64,000 nucleotides of DNA, taken from the NCBI RefSeq assembly GCF_050589645.1, contig NZ_JBNGOQ010000005.1, positions 372,001 through 436,000 on the forward strand, read 5' to 3'. The notes beneath the pieces are model-generated. The model worked only from the letters and a program-made list of their open reading frames with translations. It was not told where the DNA came from and made no database searches. The position numbers were made by a program, and so were the translations under genes. Each line of letters starts with the position of its first letter. Positions within the stretch are counted from its first letter, which is position 1. Source of the stretch: JBNGOQ01 sp050589645. Its GTDB lineage: Bacteria; Bacteroidota; Bacteroidia; Flavobacteriales; Flavobacteriaceae. This document shows, in pieces, positions 26,105-33,838 of the stretch.

Positions 26105-26233
26105 GCTAACAATGTGTATGAGTAATAGTGGTTTAAGTAAAAAAACGAAAGTACAAACATATAACAAAGGTCAGCGCAAAACCGAAAGGTAAGTGAGTAC
26201 AAACCCGCTAATACTCATACACTAGCCCGTAGC
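26105..26233. repeat. Imperfect 130-bp palindrome, island family (copy 2)
   Basis: Left arm GCTAACAATGTGTATGAG plus TAATAGTGG (26105-26131) pairs with the right arm 26205-26233 (CCGCTAATACTCATACACTA then GCCCGTAGC). The central 73 bp are unpaired. It ends one base before repeat R11. Its left arm matches the element at 13347-13475. The fold is reminiscent of recombination-site hairpins, but the attC consensus boxes are not present. Confidence 0.75.
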
Positions 26234-26234
26234 C

Positions 26235-26253
26235 AAAGTTCAAATAAAGGATT
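26235..26253 (+). repeat. Cassette repeat R11
   Basis: AAAGTTCAAATAAAGGATT, directly after the right arm of the 130-bp palindrome and preceded by TAGCC. Confidence 0.85.
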
Positions 26254-26300
26254 CAATGGCACACATAAAATCTTAAGCTAATTGGACAACTGATTAAAAC

Positions 26301-26495
26301 ATGAAGCTGGAAATCGGAATTCTTATTTTGGGGATTATTCTATTTGTTTTGGGTCAAATTTTATCTGACAAATATGATAAGAGACAATCTAAGAGAAATC
26401 AAAATTTAGGCGAGTTTTTTCAGCTAGATACTCAGCTACTTGCAAATGGTTTTATATTAATTCTTGTCTCGTTATATTTCATATTTTTTAAATGA
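26301..26495 (+). CDS. Small two-helix membrane protein
   Basis: A 64-residue protein with two transmembrane segments (residues 5-21, ILILGIILFVLGQIL region; residues 47-62, ANGFILILVSLYFIFF) joined by a charged loop (DKYDKRQSKRNQN). The positive loop suggests both ends face outward. It fills one array interval and begins 47 bp after R11. No family recognised. Confidence 0.6.
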   Translation: MKLEIGILILGIILFVLGQILSDKYDKRQSKRNQNLGEFFQLDTQLLANGFILILVSLYFIFFK

Positions 26496-26517
26496 TAGAT
26501 TAAGAATGAGTTTAGCC

Positions 26518-26537
26518 AAAGTTCAAATAAACGATTG
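26518..26537 (+). repeat. Cassette repeat R12
   Basis: Exact AAAGTTCAAATAAACGATTG, identical to R2 and preceded by TAGCC as R11 is. The next ATG is 3 bp downstream. Confidence 0.88.
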
Positions 26538-26540
26538 ATA

Positions 26541-26783
26541 ATGAGTAAAAATACCATAAAACCATACCAGCGATCTTTGAATCAACTAAAGTTTGAAAAA
26601 GCCAGAGAGGAGTATGCAGATAGAGAGATCCTAATGGAACTATTATATTCCAACTGGATTATTCAACAAAAGAGTGAAAGAAATAGGAAGAATATCAGTA
26701 TCATAACATGGATTCTTATAATTTATGTGATTATGTCAATTCTAATAGGGATATTGGTGGGTTTAGGTATAGATATTGTTTAA
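26541..26783 (+). CDS. Small protein with C-terminal membrane helix
   Basis: An 80-residue protein starting MSKNTIKPYQRSLNQLK at the ATG at 26541, 3 bp after repeat R12. The N-terminal two thirds are charged and helical (FEKAREEYADREILMELLY). Residues about 57-78 form one transmembrane helix (ITWILIIYVIMSILIGILVG). A tail-anchored arrangement is likely. Function unknown; it occupies one array interval between R12 and R13. Confidence 0.65.
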   Translation: MSKNTIKPYQRSLNQLKFEKAREEYADREILMELLYSNWIIQQKSERNRKNISIITWILIIYVIMSILIGILVGLGIDIV

Positions 26784-26813
26784 CCATATCAGAAAATGTT
26801 GCCAAACTTTATC

Positions 26814-26832
26814 AAAGTTTAAAAAAAGGATG
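26814..26832 (+). repeat. Cassette repeat R13
   Basis: AAAGTTTAAAAAAAGGATG, preceded by AAACTTTATC so that AAACTTT/AAAGTTT form a 7-bp inverted repeat. Its ATG opens only a 5-codon frame. Confidence 0.8.
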
Positions 26833-26863
26833 ACCACAACCATATAAACAAACTGCAGCTAAT

Positions 26864-27667
26864 TTGATAAAAGGGCTTTTACTTCAGATATTGTTTTTGC
26901 CTTTATTCAGTTTTTTTTGTGTTGGACAAACTTCAATGCATACCGAAATAACTAGAATTGATTTACCTGAGGCTTATGTTTTAAAGGTTGGTGAGGCAAA
27001 AGAAATTATTGTTACTAGGAAAGTCAATCCTGGTCAGGAATATTCATATTCCGACAAAACCATTTACACTTTCCCAGAAAAATCGATAATCCGCACAACA
27101 TACTTTAAAGATTCTGAACTTGAATCCACAAGAGAATTTTCTGTAGATTCATTGAATAGAGTTTTAAAAAACACGACAAGGTTCAAACACAAGGCCTTAG
27201 GTTGGAGAACTTCAAAATACGAAACGGTTTACAAAGAAAAAATCAAGGATTTAAGAATCCTAAATCAAGATGGTTCTTTAAATTATACAATGAGAATTAT
27301 CTTGAATGATAACAATAATCCAATTGAAATAAGAACCTTAAACACGGATAACCAGTTATTGGGATTATCCACAGCTGAGTATGATTATAAAAATTATAGC
27401 TTCACCTATAAAGTTTATAGAGAAGATGGTTCAATCGTTTTGAATAAAACGGAATCTTTCATAAAAGACTATGAGATTAAAAGAAATGAATTCGGAGACC
27501 TAACAGAATTTTTCTGGCCTACTTCAAGTTCTGACATTAAATACATAGTTGATTATAAATATGATGACAAAGGCAATTGGATTAAAATGAAAAAAGTACA
27601 GATTGACGGTAAAAACAAAAAAACAACAGAAGTAATTAATCGAAAAATCAAATATTTAAAAAACTAG
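26864..27667 (+). CDS. Secreted YD-like repeat protein
   Basis: A 267-residue protein that appears to start at TTG 26864, directly before a signal peptide (residues 2-23, ending FFCVGQ). No in-frame ATG precedes it, and the next Met is 25 codons in, after the cleavage site. The mature part is beta-rich with repeats like YETVYKEKIKDLRILNQDGS, EYDYKNYSFTYKVYREDGSI and VDYKYDDKGNWIKM, which resemble YD/RHS-type motifs but lack a toxin core. It is probably a surface or periplasmic protein. It lies between R13 and R14. Confidence 0.7.
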   Translation: MIKGLLLQILFLPLFSFFCVGQTSMHTEITRIDLPEAYVLKVGEAKEIIVTRKVNPGQEYSYSDKTIYTFPEKSIIRTTYFKDSELESTREFSVDSLNRVLKNTTRFKHKALGWRTSKYETVYKEKIKDLRILNQDGSLNYTMRIILNDNNNPIEIRTLNTDNQLLGLSTAEYDYKNYSFTYKVYREDGSIVLNKTESFIKDYEIKRNEFGDLTEFFWPTSSSDIKYIVDYKYDDKGNWIKMKKVQIDGKNKKTTEVINRKIKYLKN

Positions 27668-27680
27668 TAGAACTTTTAGC

Positions 27681-27695
27681 AAAGTTAAAAAAACC
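27681..27695 (+). repeat. Cassette repeat R14 (degenerate end of the array)
   Basis: AAAGTTAAAAAAACC; the left half matches the consensus and the GATTG end is lost. It is the last copy, 14 bp before the last island gene. Confidence 0.6.
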
Positions 27696-27708
27696 TACAA
27701 CTGTATAC

Positions 27709-27945
27709 ATGAATATAGATGAACTTGCTAGAAAGGAACTGGAACTCTATTTTAAAACAGGACTGCTTAAAGGAACCATTGAAGAAAGGTCTGATCAAAT
27801 TGTCTACATTGGAATAGCCAAGGAATACCGAGCAATTCATCAAGAATATTCGATCTTGAAACAAAACAAGACCGGCGGCGCCAGCCGTTGGACGTTCTAT
27901 TTTCACCTAAGGCCGCTAAGGAAAACCAAAACACAGATTGACTAA
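27709..27945 (+). CDS. Last island gene, probably truncated and fused to repeat copy B
   Basis: A 78-residue frame. Residues 1-50 look like an ordinary small helical protein (MNIDELARKELELYFKTGLL, then IEERSDQIVYIGIAKEYRAI). From residue 51 the frame runs into the dispersed 70-bp repeat (QNKTGGASRWTFYFHLRPLR), so the C-terminus is encoded by repeat DNA. The original gene was probably cut at the island edge. Function unknown. Confidence 0.5.
   Translation: MNIDELARKELELYFKTGLLKGTIEERSDQIVYIGIAKEYRAIHQEYSILKQNKTGGASRWTFYFHLRPLRKTKTQID
27858..27927 (+). repeat. Dispersed structured repeat, copy B (right island edge)
   Basis: Same 70-bp element and orientation as copy A at 10502-10571, and the closest match to it. 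It overlaps the 3' end of the last island gene and lies 20 bp before the convergent FG-GAP gene, where GC rises back to core level. Confidence 0.85.
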
Positions 27946-27947
27946 CC

Positions 27948-29471
27948 TTATTTCACTGATAAAAATTCCCCTTCTTCTACAGCGGTATAATGGACATTTG
28001 GTCTGGGGTCTAGATGCGTATCGGTTCGGCCAGACGGCCAAATAATCTTCAATGAATCTATTAGGGGAACTTCTCCCAGACCAAAATGTAGTTCGTAATC
28101 GTTTTGACTTCCATAACCTGTTACCGGATACATCCATCGATATTGTACCTTTTGATTTGAAAATAATAAGACTTTGGCTCCAATCCCATAACTATTGCTC
28201 TGTTTCCCTTTTAGTCTCAAGGCAATCCAGTTCTTGCCCACTGTCTTATTTTCATAAAATCTATTGACCTGATCCCCACTTCCCCAATTGGCTACAAAAA
28301 GGTCTAGATCGCCATCTCTATCAAAATCGGCATGTGCAACTCCGGCCGAAGTATCGGCATGTTTTTTTAAGTGTCCGCTGAAGTCTTGCAGAAAGTTGCC
28401 ATTCCCATCATTCAGATAAAAGAAATTGTACATCTCTGGCCTATAGGTACCGTTGGCTACGTAGAGATCAAGATCTCCGTCATTGTCATAATCGCCCCAT
28501 GAGTGACCTTTGGAGGCACCCCCGACCTGCTCGGCCACCGCACCTTTTTTTACGGGCCCAAGGTTTCCGAAACCATCGTTGGTATACAGAAAATTCTTTT
28601 TGTCAAAATTGGCCAGGAAAAGATCCATATCACCGTCATCATCATAATCCGCCCAAGACACACCATAAGAGTACCCTATATCTTCTACTAAGTGCCCCTT
28701 TTCTACTTTTTGAAAATCCCAATTACCAAGGTTCACATAATATTCATTGGTAGTTTGGGCATTGGCCACGTAGAACTCCGGTAAGCCGTCTCCGTTGGCA
28801 TCGCCACAAGCACAGGCACGACCTCTACCGGTACCACTATTGAGCATATGGCCTTCCATCTGTTCAAACTGGCCGTCCCCCTTATTTTTAAAGACCAGAT
28901 TGCTGCCACGTCCAGAGGAAACCACAAAAACATCCAGATCACCATCCCCTTCAATGTCGGCCCAACATGCCATGGATGCACTTATGCCTTCTGCGGTAAG
29001 CGGGTGATCCATAATTCTGGTAAACCCCAGATTGTCGTAGTTGTTGAACAGAAAATTGGGCTCGCTTCCCCGGGACACGATATAGAGGTCCAGATCATGG
29101 TCGTTATCATAATCCACCCAATTCACCCCCTGGGAGTTCCCGCCATGCTTTACTACTTCGGCAATCACTTTCACATCGCCCGTGTCATCGGTCATCTTTT
29201 TAAAGCTGCCGTTTCCGTTGTTTCGGTAGAGGGCATTCCATTGGCCGTTGGAGTTGGCAACATACAGGTCGGGATCACCATCTGCATCATAGTCGCCCCA
29301 GGCAACACCTCGAGACAGACCACCGTCTGTGGCGATCCGGCCCAATTTGATCTCTTGAAAAATAGATGGAGCTTCTTCGTTTTGGTTATTTGTTGACATC
29401 TGGTCCGTAGCACAGGCGCTTAAAAAGAGGAGCATGCTGCTGGTAAGGAAGGATTTAAAGTTAGATCGCAT
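27948..29471 (-). CDS. FG-GAP/VCBS-repeat lipoprotein with ASPIC/UnbV domain (CRTAC1-like)
   Basis: A 507-residue protein with a lipoprotein signal (FLTSSMLLFLSAC, lipid Cys at about residue 20). It has about eight FG-GAP-like blades, each with a calcium-binding DxDxDG-type loop: GVAWGDYDADGDPDLYVAN, NWVDYDNDHDLDLYIV, WADIEGDGDLDVFVV, SWADYDDDGDMDLFLAN, SWGDYDNDGDLDLYVAN, HADFDRDGDLDLFVANWG. The last 110 residues carry the ASPIC/UnbV segment (WIALRLKGKQSNSYGIGAKV and LKIIWPSGRTDT). It likely forms a calcium-stabilised propeller on the outer surface and binds glycans or proteins. GC matches the core, placing it outside the island. Confidence 0.92.
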   Translation of the reverse strand: MRSNFKSFLTSSMLLFLSACATDQMSTNNQNEEAPSIFQEIKLGRIATDGGLSRGVAWGDYDADGDPDLYVANSNGQWNALYRNNGNGSFKKMTDDTGDVKVIAEVVKHGGNSQGVNWVDYDNDHDLDLYIVSRGSEPNFLFNNYDNLGFTRIMDHPLTAEGISASMACWADIEGDGDLDVFVVSSGRGSNLVFKNKGDGQFEQMEGHMLNSGTGRGRACACGDANGDGLPEFYVANAQTTNEYYVNLGNWDFQKVEKGHLVEDIGYSYGVSWADYDDDGDMDLFLANFDKKNFLYTNDGFGNLGPVKKGAVAEQVGGASKGHSWGDYDNDGDLDLYVANGTYRPEMYNFFYLNDGNGNFLQDFSGHLKKHADTSAGVAHADFDRDGDLDLFVANWGSGDQVNRFYENKTVGKNWIALRLKGKQSNSYGIGAKVLLFSNQKVQYRWMYPVTGYGSQNDYELHFGLGEVPLIDSLKIIWPSGRTDTHLDPRPNVHYTAVEEGEFLSVK

Positions 29472-29532
29472 AGGTTAAATCGTTTATTGCTTATAGGCGA
29501 ATATAATCTTAATTTTCATATTAAGTTTTAAA

Positions 29533-29748
29533 GGTTATGTTAATTTTGGTCCTGCAAAGAAGATCCCAACATCATTTATTCTGATGAAGGAGAACGGCAA
29601 AGCGACCTTTGAAGAATGGGGTTCAAATAGAGCTATCGCAAGAGGGTGGAAAGTGTATGAAATGGAAGGGGGCCACTATTCGATGAGCGATCAACCCCAT
29701 AATTTGGTAGCGCTATTGGAGCTTATTCTGAAAAACCGACCTGCCTAA
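29533..29748 (+). pseudogene. 3' remnant of an alpha/beta hydrolase gene
   Basis: From GGT at 29533 to TAA at 29746-29748 the frame reads a 71-residue C-terminus (KIPTSFILMKENGKATFEEW, then GWKVYEMEGGHYSMSDQPHN and LVALLELIL). GGHYSM carries the position of the catalytic His of alpha/beta hydrolases. There is no start codon and no nucleophile region; an in-frame stop precedes it at 29530. The missing part may have been lost when the neighbouring island or repeat inserted. Confidence 0.65.
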
Positions 29749-29911
29749 AGCCTTGTACCGACTTCATAGGTTGGTTAACAACCTTATCTGGATTACTCAC
29801 TCAGGATTGTGGATAAACCAATGTATTCATCCTATAGGTCGTAGAAGTGATTTTAGTGGCCAAATTTTAGTACCTTTAAGAAGGTTCTCCCCTGATGAAT
29901 TTGTGAGGTAC

Positions 29912-31855
29912 ATGGAAAAGTTTGGAGATGAAAATCTTGGTCAGGATCAAGTTTTACTCAGAAAACTTGGTGACATTGTCCTAGAGAACTTGGGCGATGA
30001 AGATTTCAGTGTCCAGACCCTGGCCCTCGTTTATGGCATTAGCCGTTCCCAGTTGCACCGCAAGCTAAAAAGGATAAGCGGACAGTCCGTAAGTCAATTT
30101 ATTCGGGAAATAAGGCTCAATGAAGCAATGAAAATGCTTAAGAACGATGAAGCCTCTGTTTCTGAGATTGCTTACAAGGTAGGCTTTAGCAGTACTTCCT
30201 ATTTCAACACCTGTTTTCACAACCGCTATGGCTATTCACCTGGTAAGGCAAAACACCATATAGATGTAGAAGAGAATGGTTCGGTCGAAACGCCCATAAC
30301 CTCAAAAGAAAAAACCTCTTCTTCGGACAAAAGTGTGGAAAGAGAGGGAAGCGACGCCAGTAAAAAAACCTCGGCCACAAGACAATGGTTAATGATTACC
30401 ACGCTGGTCGCAGTACTTCTTTTGGTATTTCTAACCATCAATTGGTCAAAACAAACAAGTACCTCCCCAAAGGCACTAAAATCAATCGCAATTTTACCGT
30501 TGGATCATTTATCGGACAATACGGAGCAAGAATACCTAACGGCCGGTATTCATGATGCGTTGATAGGGGAGTTGGGTACCATTAAAGGGCTAAGGGTAAT
30601 TTCAAGAGTATCCACCTTGCAATACCAAAACCGGGATGGACTAATGAAGGACATTGCAAATGAGCTTGGGGTCGATGCCATTATTGAGGGTTCGGTCGTA
30701 TTCCAGGGCGATAGTCTAAGACTGCAATTGCAGTTGATAGATGTCTATCCCGAGGAGAAGCATATATGGGCAGAGGATTATCATCGAAGCATCAATGAAA
30801 TCCTTTCCTTGCAAAGTAAGGTTATCGAAGACATAGCAAACTCCATTAAGATTAGTTTGACCAAGGAAGACAAAGAACAACTGATTTCACATCAAAATTC
30901 CAATCCCGAAACCTATAAGGCCTATCTGAGGGGCATGCACTACCTTACCAAATCCAACGCTGAAGATTTTAGCAAGGGTCTTGAATACTTGCACCAAGCC
31001 GTGGAAATTGACCCCGCAGACCCCATTGCCTATGCCGGATTGGCCGAGGGTTACGCGCTTCTGGGACATGGGCCAGATCCCATGAATTCGCCTTGGCACA
31101 GAGGTAAGGCCGCTGCCTTAAAAGCCCTGGAGCTAAACCCTAAATCCGCAAAGGCCCATTCCGCTTTGGCCATGATCCAATTATACTACGAACGGGATTG
31201 GAAAGCCGCAGAGCGCTCATTCGCAACTGCCGAGCAATTGAACCCCAATCTGCCCTACAATCGCTACCACAATGCTTGGTATCTGATTCTTTTGGGAAAA
31301 TGGGAAGAAGCCATTCATGAACATCAACTGGCGAAGCAATTGGACCCCTTGGCTCCAATGATCAGTTCCGATATGGGACTGCTTTACTACATGATGGGCA
31401 ATTATGACAAAGCAATCCAGGAAGTGGAAGAGGCACTGGAAATGGATAAGGAGTTTGCCCCGGCTTGGAAAACCTTGGGTGATATCTATATTGCAAAAGG
31501 ATGGTATGAGAAGGGCATTGCGGCCCATCAAAAGGCCATTGAGATCAACCCAGCTTCTTTATGGGCTTTGGGTACGGCCTATGCCAGTATGGGAAATAAT
31601 GAAAAAGCCCTTGAAATTGCGGGTCAATTGAGCAAGGGACAAGTGACCTCCAGAAACGCCTTCGGACTTATTGCGATTTACGCCTTACTTGGTAAAAACA
31701 ATGAAGCTTTTAAATGGTTACTTCACAGGCCATCAGACGTTTATGTGCCCTGGCTCAGGGTTTGGCCAGGCATCGACGCTTTTAGAAAAGACCCCAGGTT
31801 TCAAGAATTTCTTATCGATTTAAATTTACCTCCAACCGCTGTTTCTGCAACATAG
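29912..31855 (+). CDS. Membrane AraC-type regulator with TolB-like and TPR domains
   Basis: A 647-residue one-protein sensor-regulator. The ATG at 29912 is chosen because the family begins just before the helix-turn-helix; the frame is open back to 29753. Residues about 15-110 are an AraC DNA-binding domain (ALVYGISRSQLHRKLKRISG, VSEIAYKVGFSSTSYFNTCF). A transmembrane helix follows at about 157-176 (WLMITTLVAVLLLVFLTI). Next is a FlgO/TolB-N-like domain (KSIAILPLDHLSDN, GLRVISRVST) and then about seven TPR repeats to the C-terminus (AYAGLAEGYALLGHG, AKAHSALAMIQLYYE, PAWKTLGDIYIAKGW). The sensor part lies outside the membrane. It probably controls the alpha/beta hydrolase gene 165 bp downstream, or the lost one upstream. 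Confidence 0.88.
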   Translation: MEKFGDENLGQDQVLLRKLGDIVLENLGDEDFSVQTLALVYGISRSQLHRKLKRISGQSVSQFIREIRLNEAMKMLKNDEASVSEIAYKVGFSSTSYFNTCFHNRYGYSPGKAKHHIDVEENGSVETPITSKEKTSSSDKSVEREGSDASKKTSATRQWLMITTLVAVLLLVFLTINWSKQTSTSPKALKSIAILPLDHLSDNTEQEYLTAGIHDALIGELGTIKGLRVISRVSTLQYQNRDGLMKDIANELGVDAIIEGSVVFQGDSLRLQLQLIDVYPEEKHIWAEDYHRSINEILSLQSKVIEDIANSIKISLTKEDKEQLISHQNSNPETYKAYLRGMHYLTKSNAEDFSKGLEYLHQAVEIDPADPIAYAGLAEGYALLGHGPDPMNSPWHRGKAAALKALELNPKSAKAHSALAMIQLYYERDWKAAERSFATAEQLNPNLPYNRYHNAWYLILLGKWEEAIHEHQLAKQLDPLAPMISSDMGLLYYMMGNYDKAIQEVEEALEMDKEFAPAWKTLGDIYIAKGWYEKGIAAHQKAIEINPASLWALGTAYASMGNNEKALEIAGQLSKGQVTSRNAFGLIAIYALLGKNNEAFKWLLHRPSDVYVPWLRVWPGIDAFRKDPRFQEFLIDLNLPPTAVSAT

Positions 31856-32020
31856 TTTAAATAATTCAACATAATGGGATTAAAAATTTAAACGAATCAC
31901 TACATAGTCAAAACTATCTTCACACGCTTTTTTAGACCTTTGGGATAAGCGTTCGCTGTATGATTGGCCAATCATTCTCAATGTTTAATCAGGTCGTAAC
32001 GACCAAAAAATCTTTTAATT

Positions 32021-33637
32021 ATGAAAACTGCAAACATGTTTTCCAGGAATTTTATGGCCAAATCTTTTCTAAGTATGGTCCTGTTAGTGGCTATAGGCTG
32101 TGATAACAGCGATGAGCAAGAGTACATCTCCATCGATCCGGCATCGGATGATGGTGAATGGGTAACTTTTATGGAAGACCTATCCTATGAATCCCTTGTT
32201 TTGGTGGAGGATCAAGATGAACTAAGTGAGGCTCTACAACAAGTATCCGAAGGAGATTTGGTTTTTTTTGAAGAGAAGGACACCAGGGATACCCAAGATC
32301 TCCAAAGCACAAATGGGGCCTTACTGGCCGTATCGGGACTTGATAAAGGACAAATGACCATCAAGGATATATCCGATAAGGGTGCTGTGCAAAAACCTTC
32401 CCAAACTGAATTTAAACACAGAGGTCAATATAGGAGAAGTTGCCGTATCCTTGAAATCAAAAGGTCTGTGCTTTCAGGAGACATTGCCCATTACCAAATT
32501 TTGGTCCGTATGGGCAAGGGCCCCTATGATATTGTACGGATCCATCGCGTGGTAAGAGAAGCGAGAAAGTACCGTCCTGTACGAACTTCGGGCAATGTTT
32601 TTATGGTACACGGGTCATCGCAAGACTTTGATGACATTTTTCTTCGCCCGGGAGTGGATACGCCCAATGAACAAAACTCCTCGCCCTATTTTTTGGCCTC
32701 GCAAAATATTGATGTTTGGGGCATTGATCTGGGCTGGACCCTGGTACCTTTGGAAACCACGGACTTCTCTTCTTTTCAAGACTGGGGCACGACCAAAGAT
32801 ACCAGGCACGTTATGAAATCGATGGCCATCGCCCGATTGGTAAGGGGATTGACCAGACAGGGTTTTGGGCGAATGAATTTATTGGGCTTTAGCTACGGCG
32901 GATTCCTTACCTATAACGCTGCTTATAAGGAAACTCGCCAGCATAGAATTCTAAGGGATATCAAAGGGATTATTCCGGCAGATTGGGCGATGCTATATAG
33001 CCCTGAAGACGATGCGTACCGGGAAAATATTTGTAACGCTGGTCGTGCGGCAGAAGCGAACTACTTGGACGGGGTTTACCAAACCAGCAATGGAGCTGCT
33101 TTTGCAGCGGTTGGCGGGGCTGCCCTATCGGACCCAACCGGGGATTCTCCCTTTGCACCGGGCCTTACAAATTATCAATTTGCCATAGTCGCCGCCGCTG
33201 TACCCGGCCCTTCACCTCAAGCACCCAACTGGCACTTTTTAGGGGGCGAATTTGATGGACAGGCCCCAACAGGGCTTTTATACACCGATACGGAACGATG
33301 GTTTAAACTATTGGTTTCCTTAGCGCCTCATCAACCAACCTACAATGCGGTCGAAGGATTTGGTAAATTCTGTGAAGAAAACGTAAGTACTGTTGAAAAA
33401 CAACTGAATAGGATTAAAATACCCATCCTTTATCTTGGTGCGGCTGGCGGTTTTGGAGAACAGGGCGTTTACAGTACCAGCGTAACAAGTAGTAAGGATG
33501 TCAGTATACATATTGCCAGCAAACAACCTGATGAGCTACGTGCAATAGATTATGGCCATGCGGATATGTTCATGGCAGAAGATGCTGCACAAATGGTTTG
33601 GGAACCGCTCAGGAATTGGTTGGTCGACCACAAGTGA
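32021..33637 (+). CDS. Secreted alpha/beta hydrolase lipoprotein
   Basis: A 538-residue exported hydrolase. A lipoprotein signal ends LLVAIGCDN (lipid Cys at about residue 27; MFSRNF at residue 6 is an alternative start). Residues about 30-135 form an acidic N-terminal region. The hydrolase domain has NVFMVHGSSQDFDDIFL (oxyanion strand), LLGFSYGGFLTYNAAY (nucleophile Ser in GFSYGG, about residue 288), KIPILYLGAAGGFGE near the likely acidic position, and IDYGHADMFMAED with the catalytic His. The large insert suggests a bulky substrate. It is downstream of the AraC-TPR regulator in the same direction and is followed by a terminator at 33700. Confidence 0.88.
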   Translation: MKTANMFSRNFMAKSFLSMVLLVAIGCDNSDEQEYISIDPASDDGEWVTFMEDLSYESLVLVEDQDELSEALQQVSEGDLVFFEEKDTRDTQDLQSTNGALLAVSGLDKGQMTIKDISDKGAVQKPSQTEFKHRGQYRRSCRILEIKRSVLSGDIAHYQILVRMGKGPYDIVRIHRVVREARKYRPVRTSGNVFMVHGSSQDFDDIFLRPGVDTPNEQNSSPYFLASQNIDVWGIDLGWTLVPLETTDFSSFQDWGTTKDTRHVMKSMAIARLVRGLTRQGFGRMNLLGFSYGGFLTYNAAYKETRQHRILRDIKGIIPADWAMLYSPEDDAYRENICNAGRAAEANYLDGVYQTSNGAAFAAVGGAALSDPTGDSPFAPGLTNYQFAIVAAAVPGPSPQAPNWHFLGGEFDGQAPTGLLYTDTERWFKLLVSLAPHQPTYNAVEGFGKFCEENVSTVEKQLNRIKIPILYLGAAGGFGEQGVYSTSVTSSKDVSIHIASKQPDELRAIDYGHADMFMAEDAAQMVWEPLRNWLVDHK

Positions 33638-33699
33638 AGATTACAGTGGATAATTCTTTAATAGGATAAGAATATAGTGTTAGTGGGGTTAGTGTTTGA

Positions 33700-33730
33700 A
33701 AAAGGCTCGGTTTTTAAAGCTGAGCCTTTT
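33700..33730. terminator. Rho-independent terminator between convergent genes
   Basis: AAAAGGCTCGG / CTGAGCCTTTT stem (one G-T pair) with a 9-nt loop. T follows on the plus strand and the A run before it can serve the minus strand, so it probably ends both the hydrolase and the AraC gene transcripts. Confidence 0.8.
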
Positions 33731-33838
33731 CATATTTTCTCCAATCTCGGAATACAATGAAACCTGCATCAATAGTGGTTCTACTTATACCATGCGAAGT
33801 ATGGGAAAACCGAACGTATTTACACGAAACATCTTTCC

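Larger units (their letters stand above)
19718..27695 (+). repeat. Cassette-like array: 14 direct repeats separating 13 single genes
   Basis: Consensus AAAGTTCAAATAAASGATTG (S = C or G), all copies in the same orientation. Copies start at 19718, 19887, 20326, 21462, 21859, 22518, 22795, 23445, 24052, 24209, 26235, 26518, 26814 and 27681. Each of the 13 intervals holds one plus-strand gene. The gene usually begins 0-90 bp after a repeat and ends at or inside the next. Copies at 22795, 23445 and 24209 contain the stop codon of the preceding gene, while those at 20326 and 22518 contain the start codon of the next. In about half the copies an inverted half-copy (for example AACTAAAGTT or TTGAATAGTTCAA) sits at the left edge. 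This is the arrangement expected of captured single-gene cassettes; classical attC cores are absent. Confidence 0.85.
10502..27927. mobile_element. Candidate genomic island next to tRNA-Arg, bounded by copies of a 70-bp repeat
   Basis: The segment is clearly more AT-rich than both flanks. It contains only accessory-type genes and starts and ends with direct copies A (10502-10571) and B (27858-27927) of the dispersed repeat. A tRNA gene lies about 80 bp to the left. Two roughly 130-bp imperfect palindromes of one family (13347-13475 and 26105-26233) and the 14-copy cassette repeat are inside. No integrase, transposase or relaxase is encoded within it, so how it moves is unknown. A third copy of the boundary repeat at 36553 shows that the repeat also occurs elsewhere. 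Confidence 0.6.

Noticed and set aside
19718..27695. CRISPR array
   Set aside because: Repeats of 18-20 bp are 150-2000 bp apart and the intervals are protein-coding genes; no cas genes are present.
19718..27695. Classical integron with attC sites
   Set aside because: The core boxes RYYYAAC and GTTRRRY are not found in the repeat, and no tyrosine integrase is encoded in the window. The array is therefore described as integron-like only in layout.
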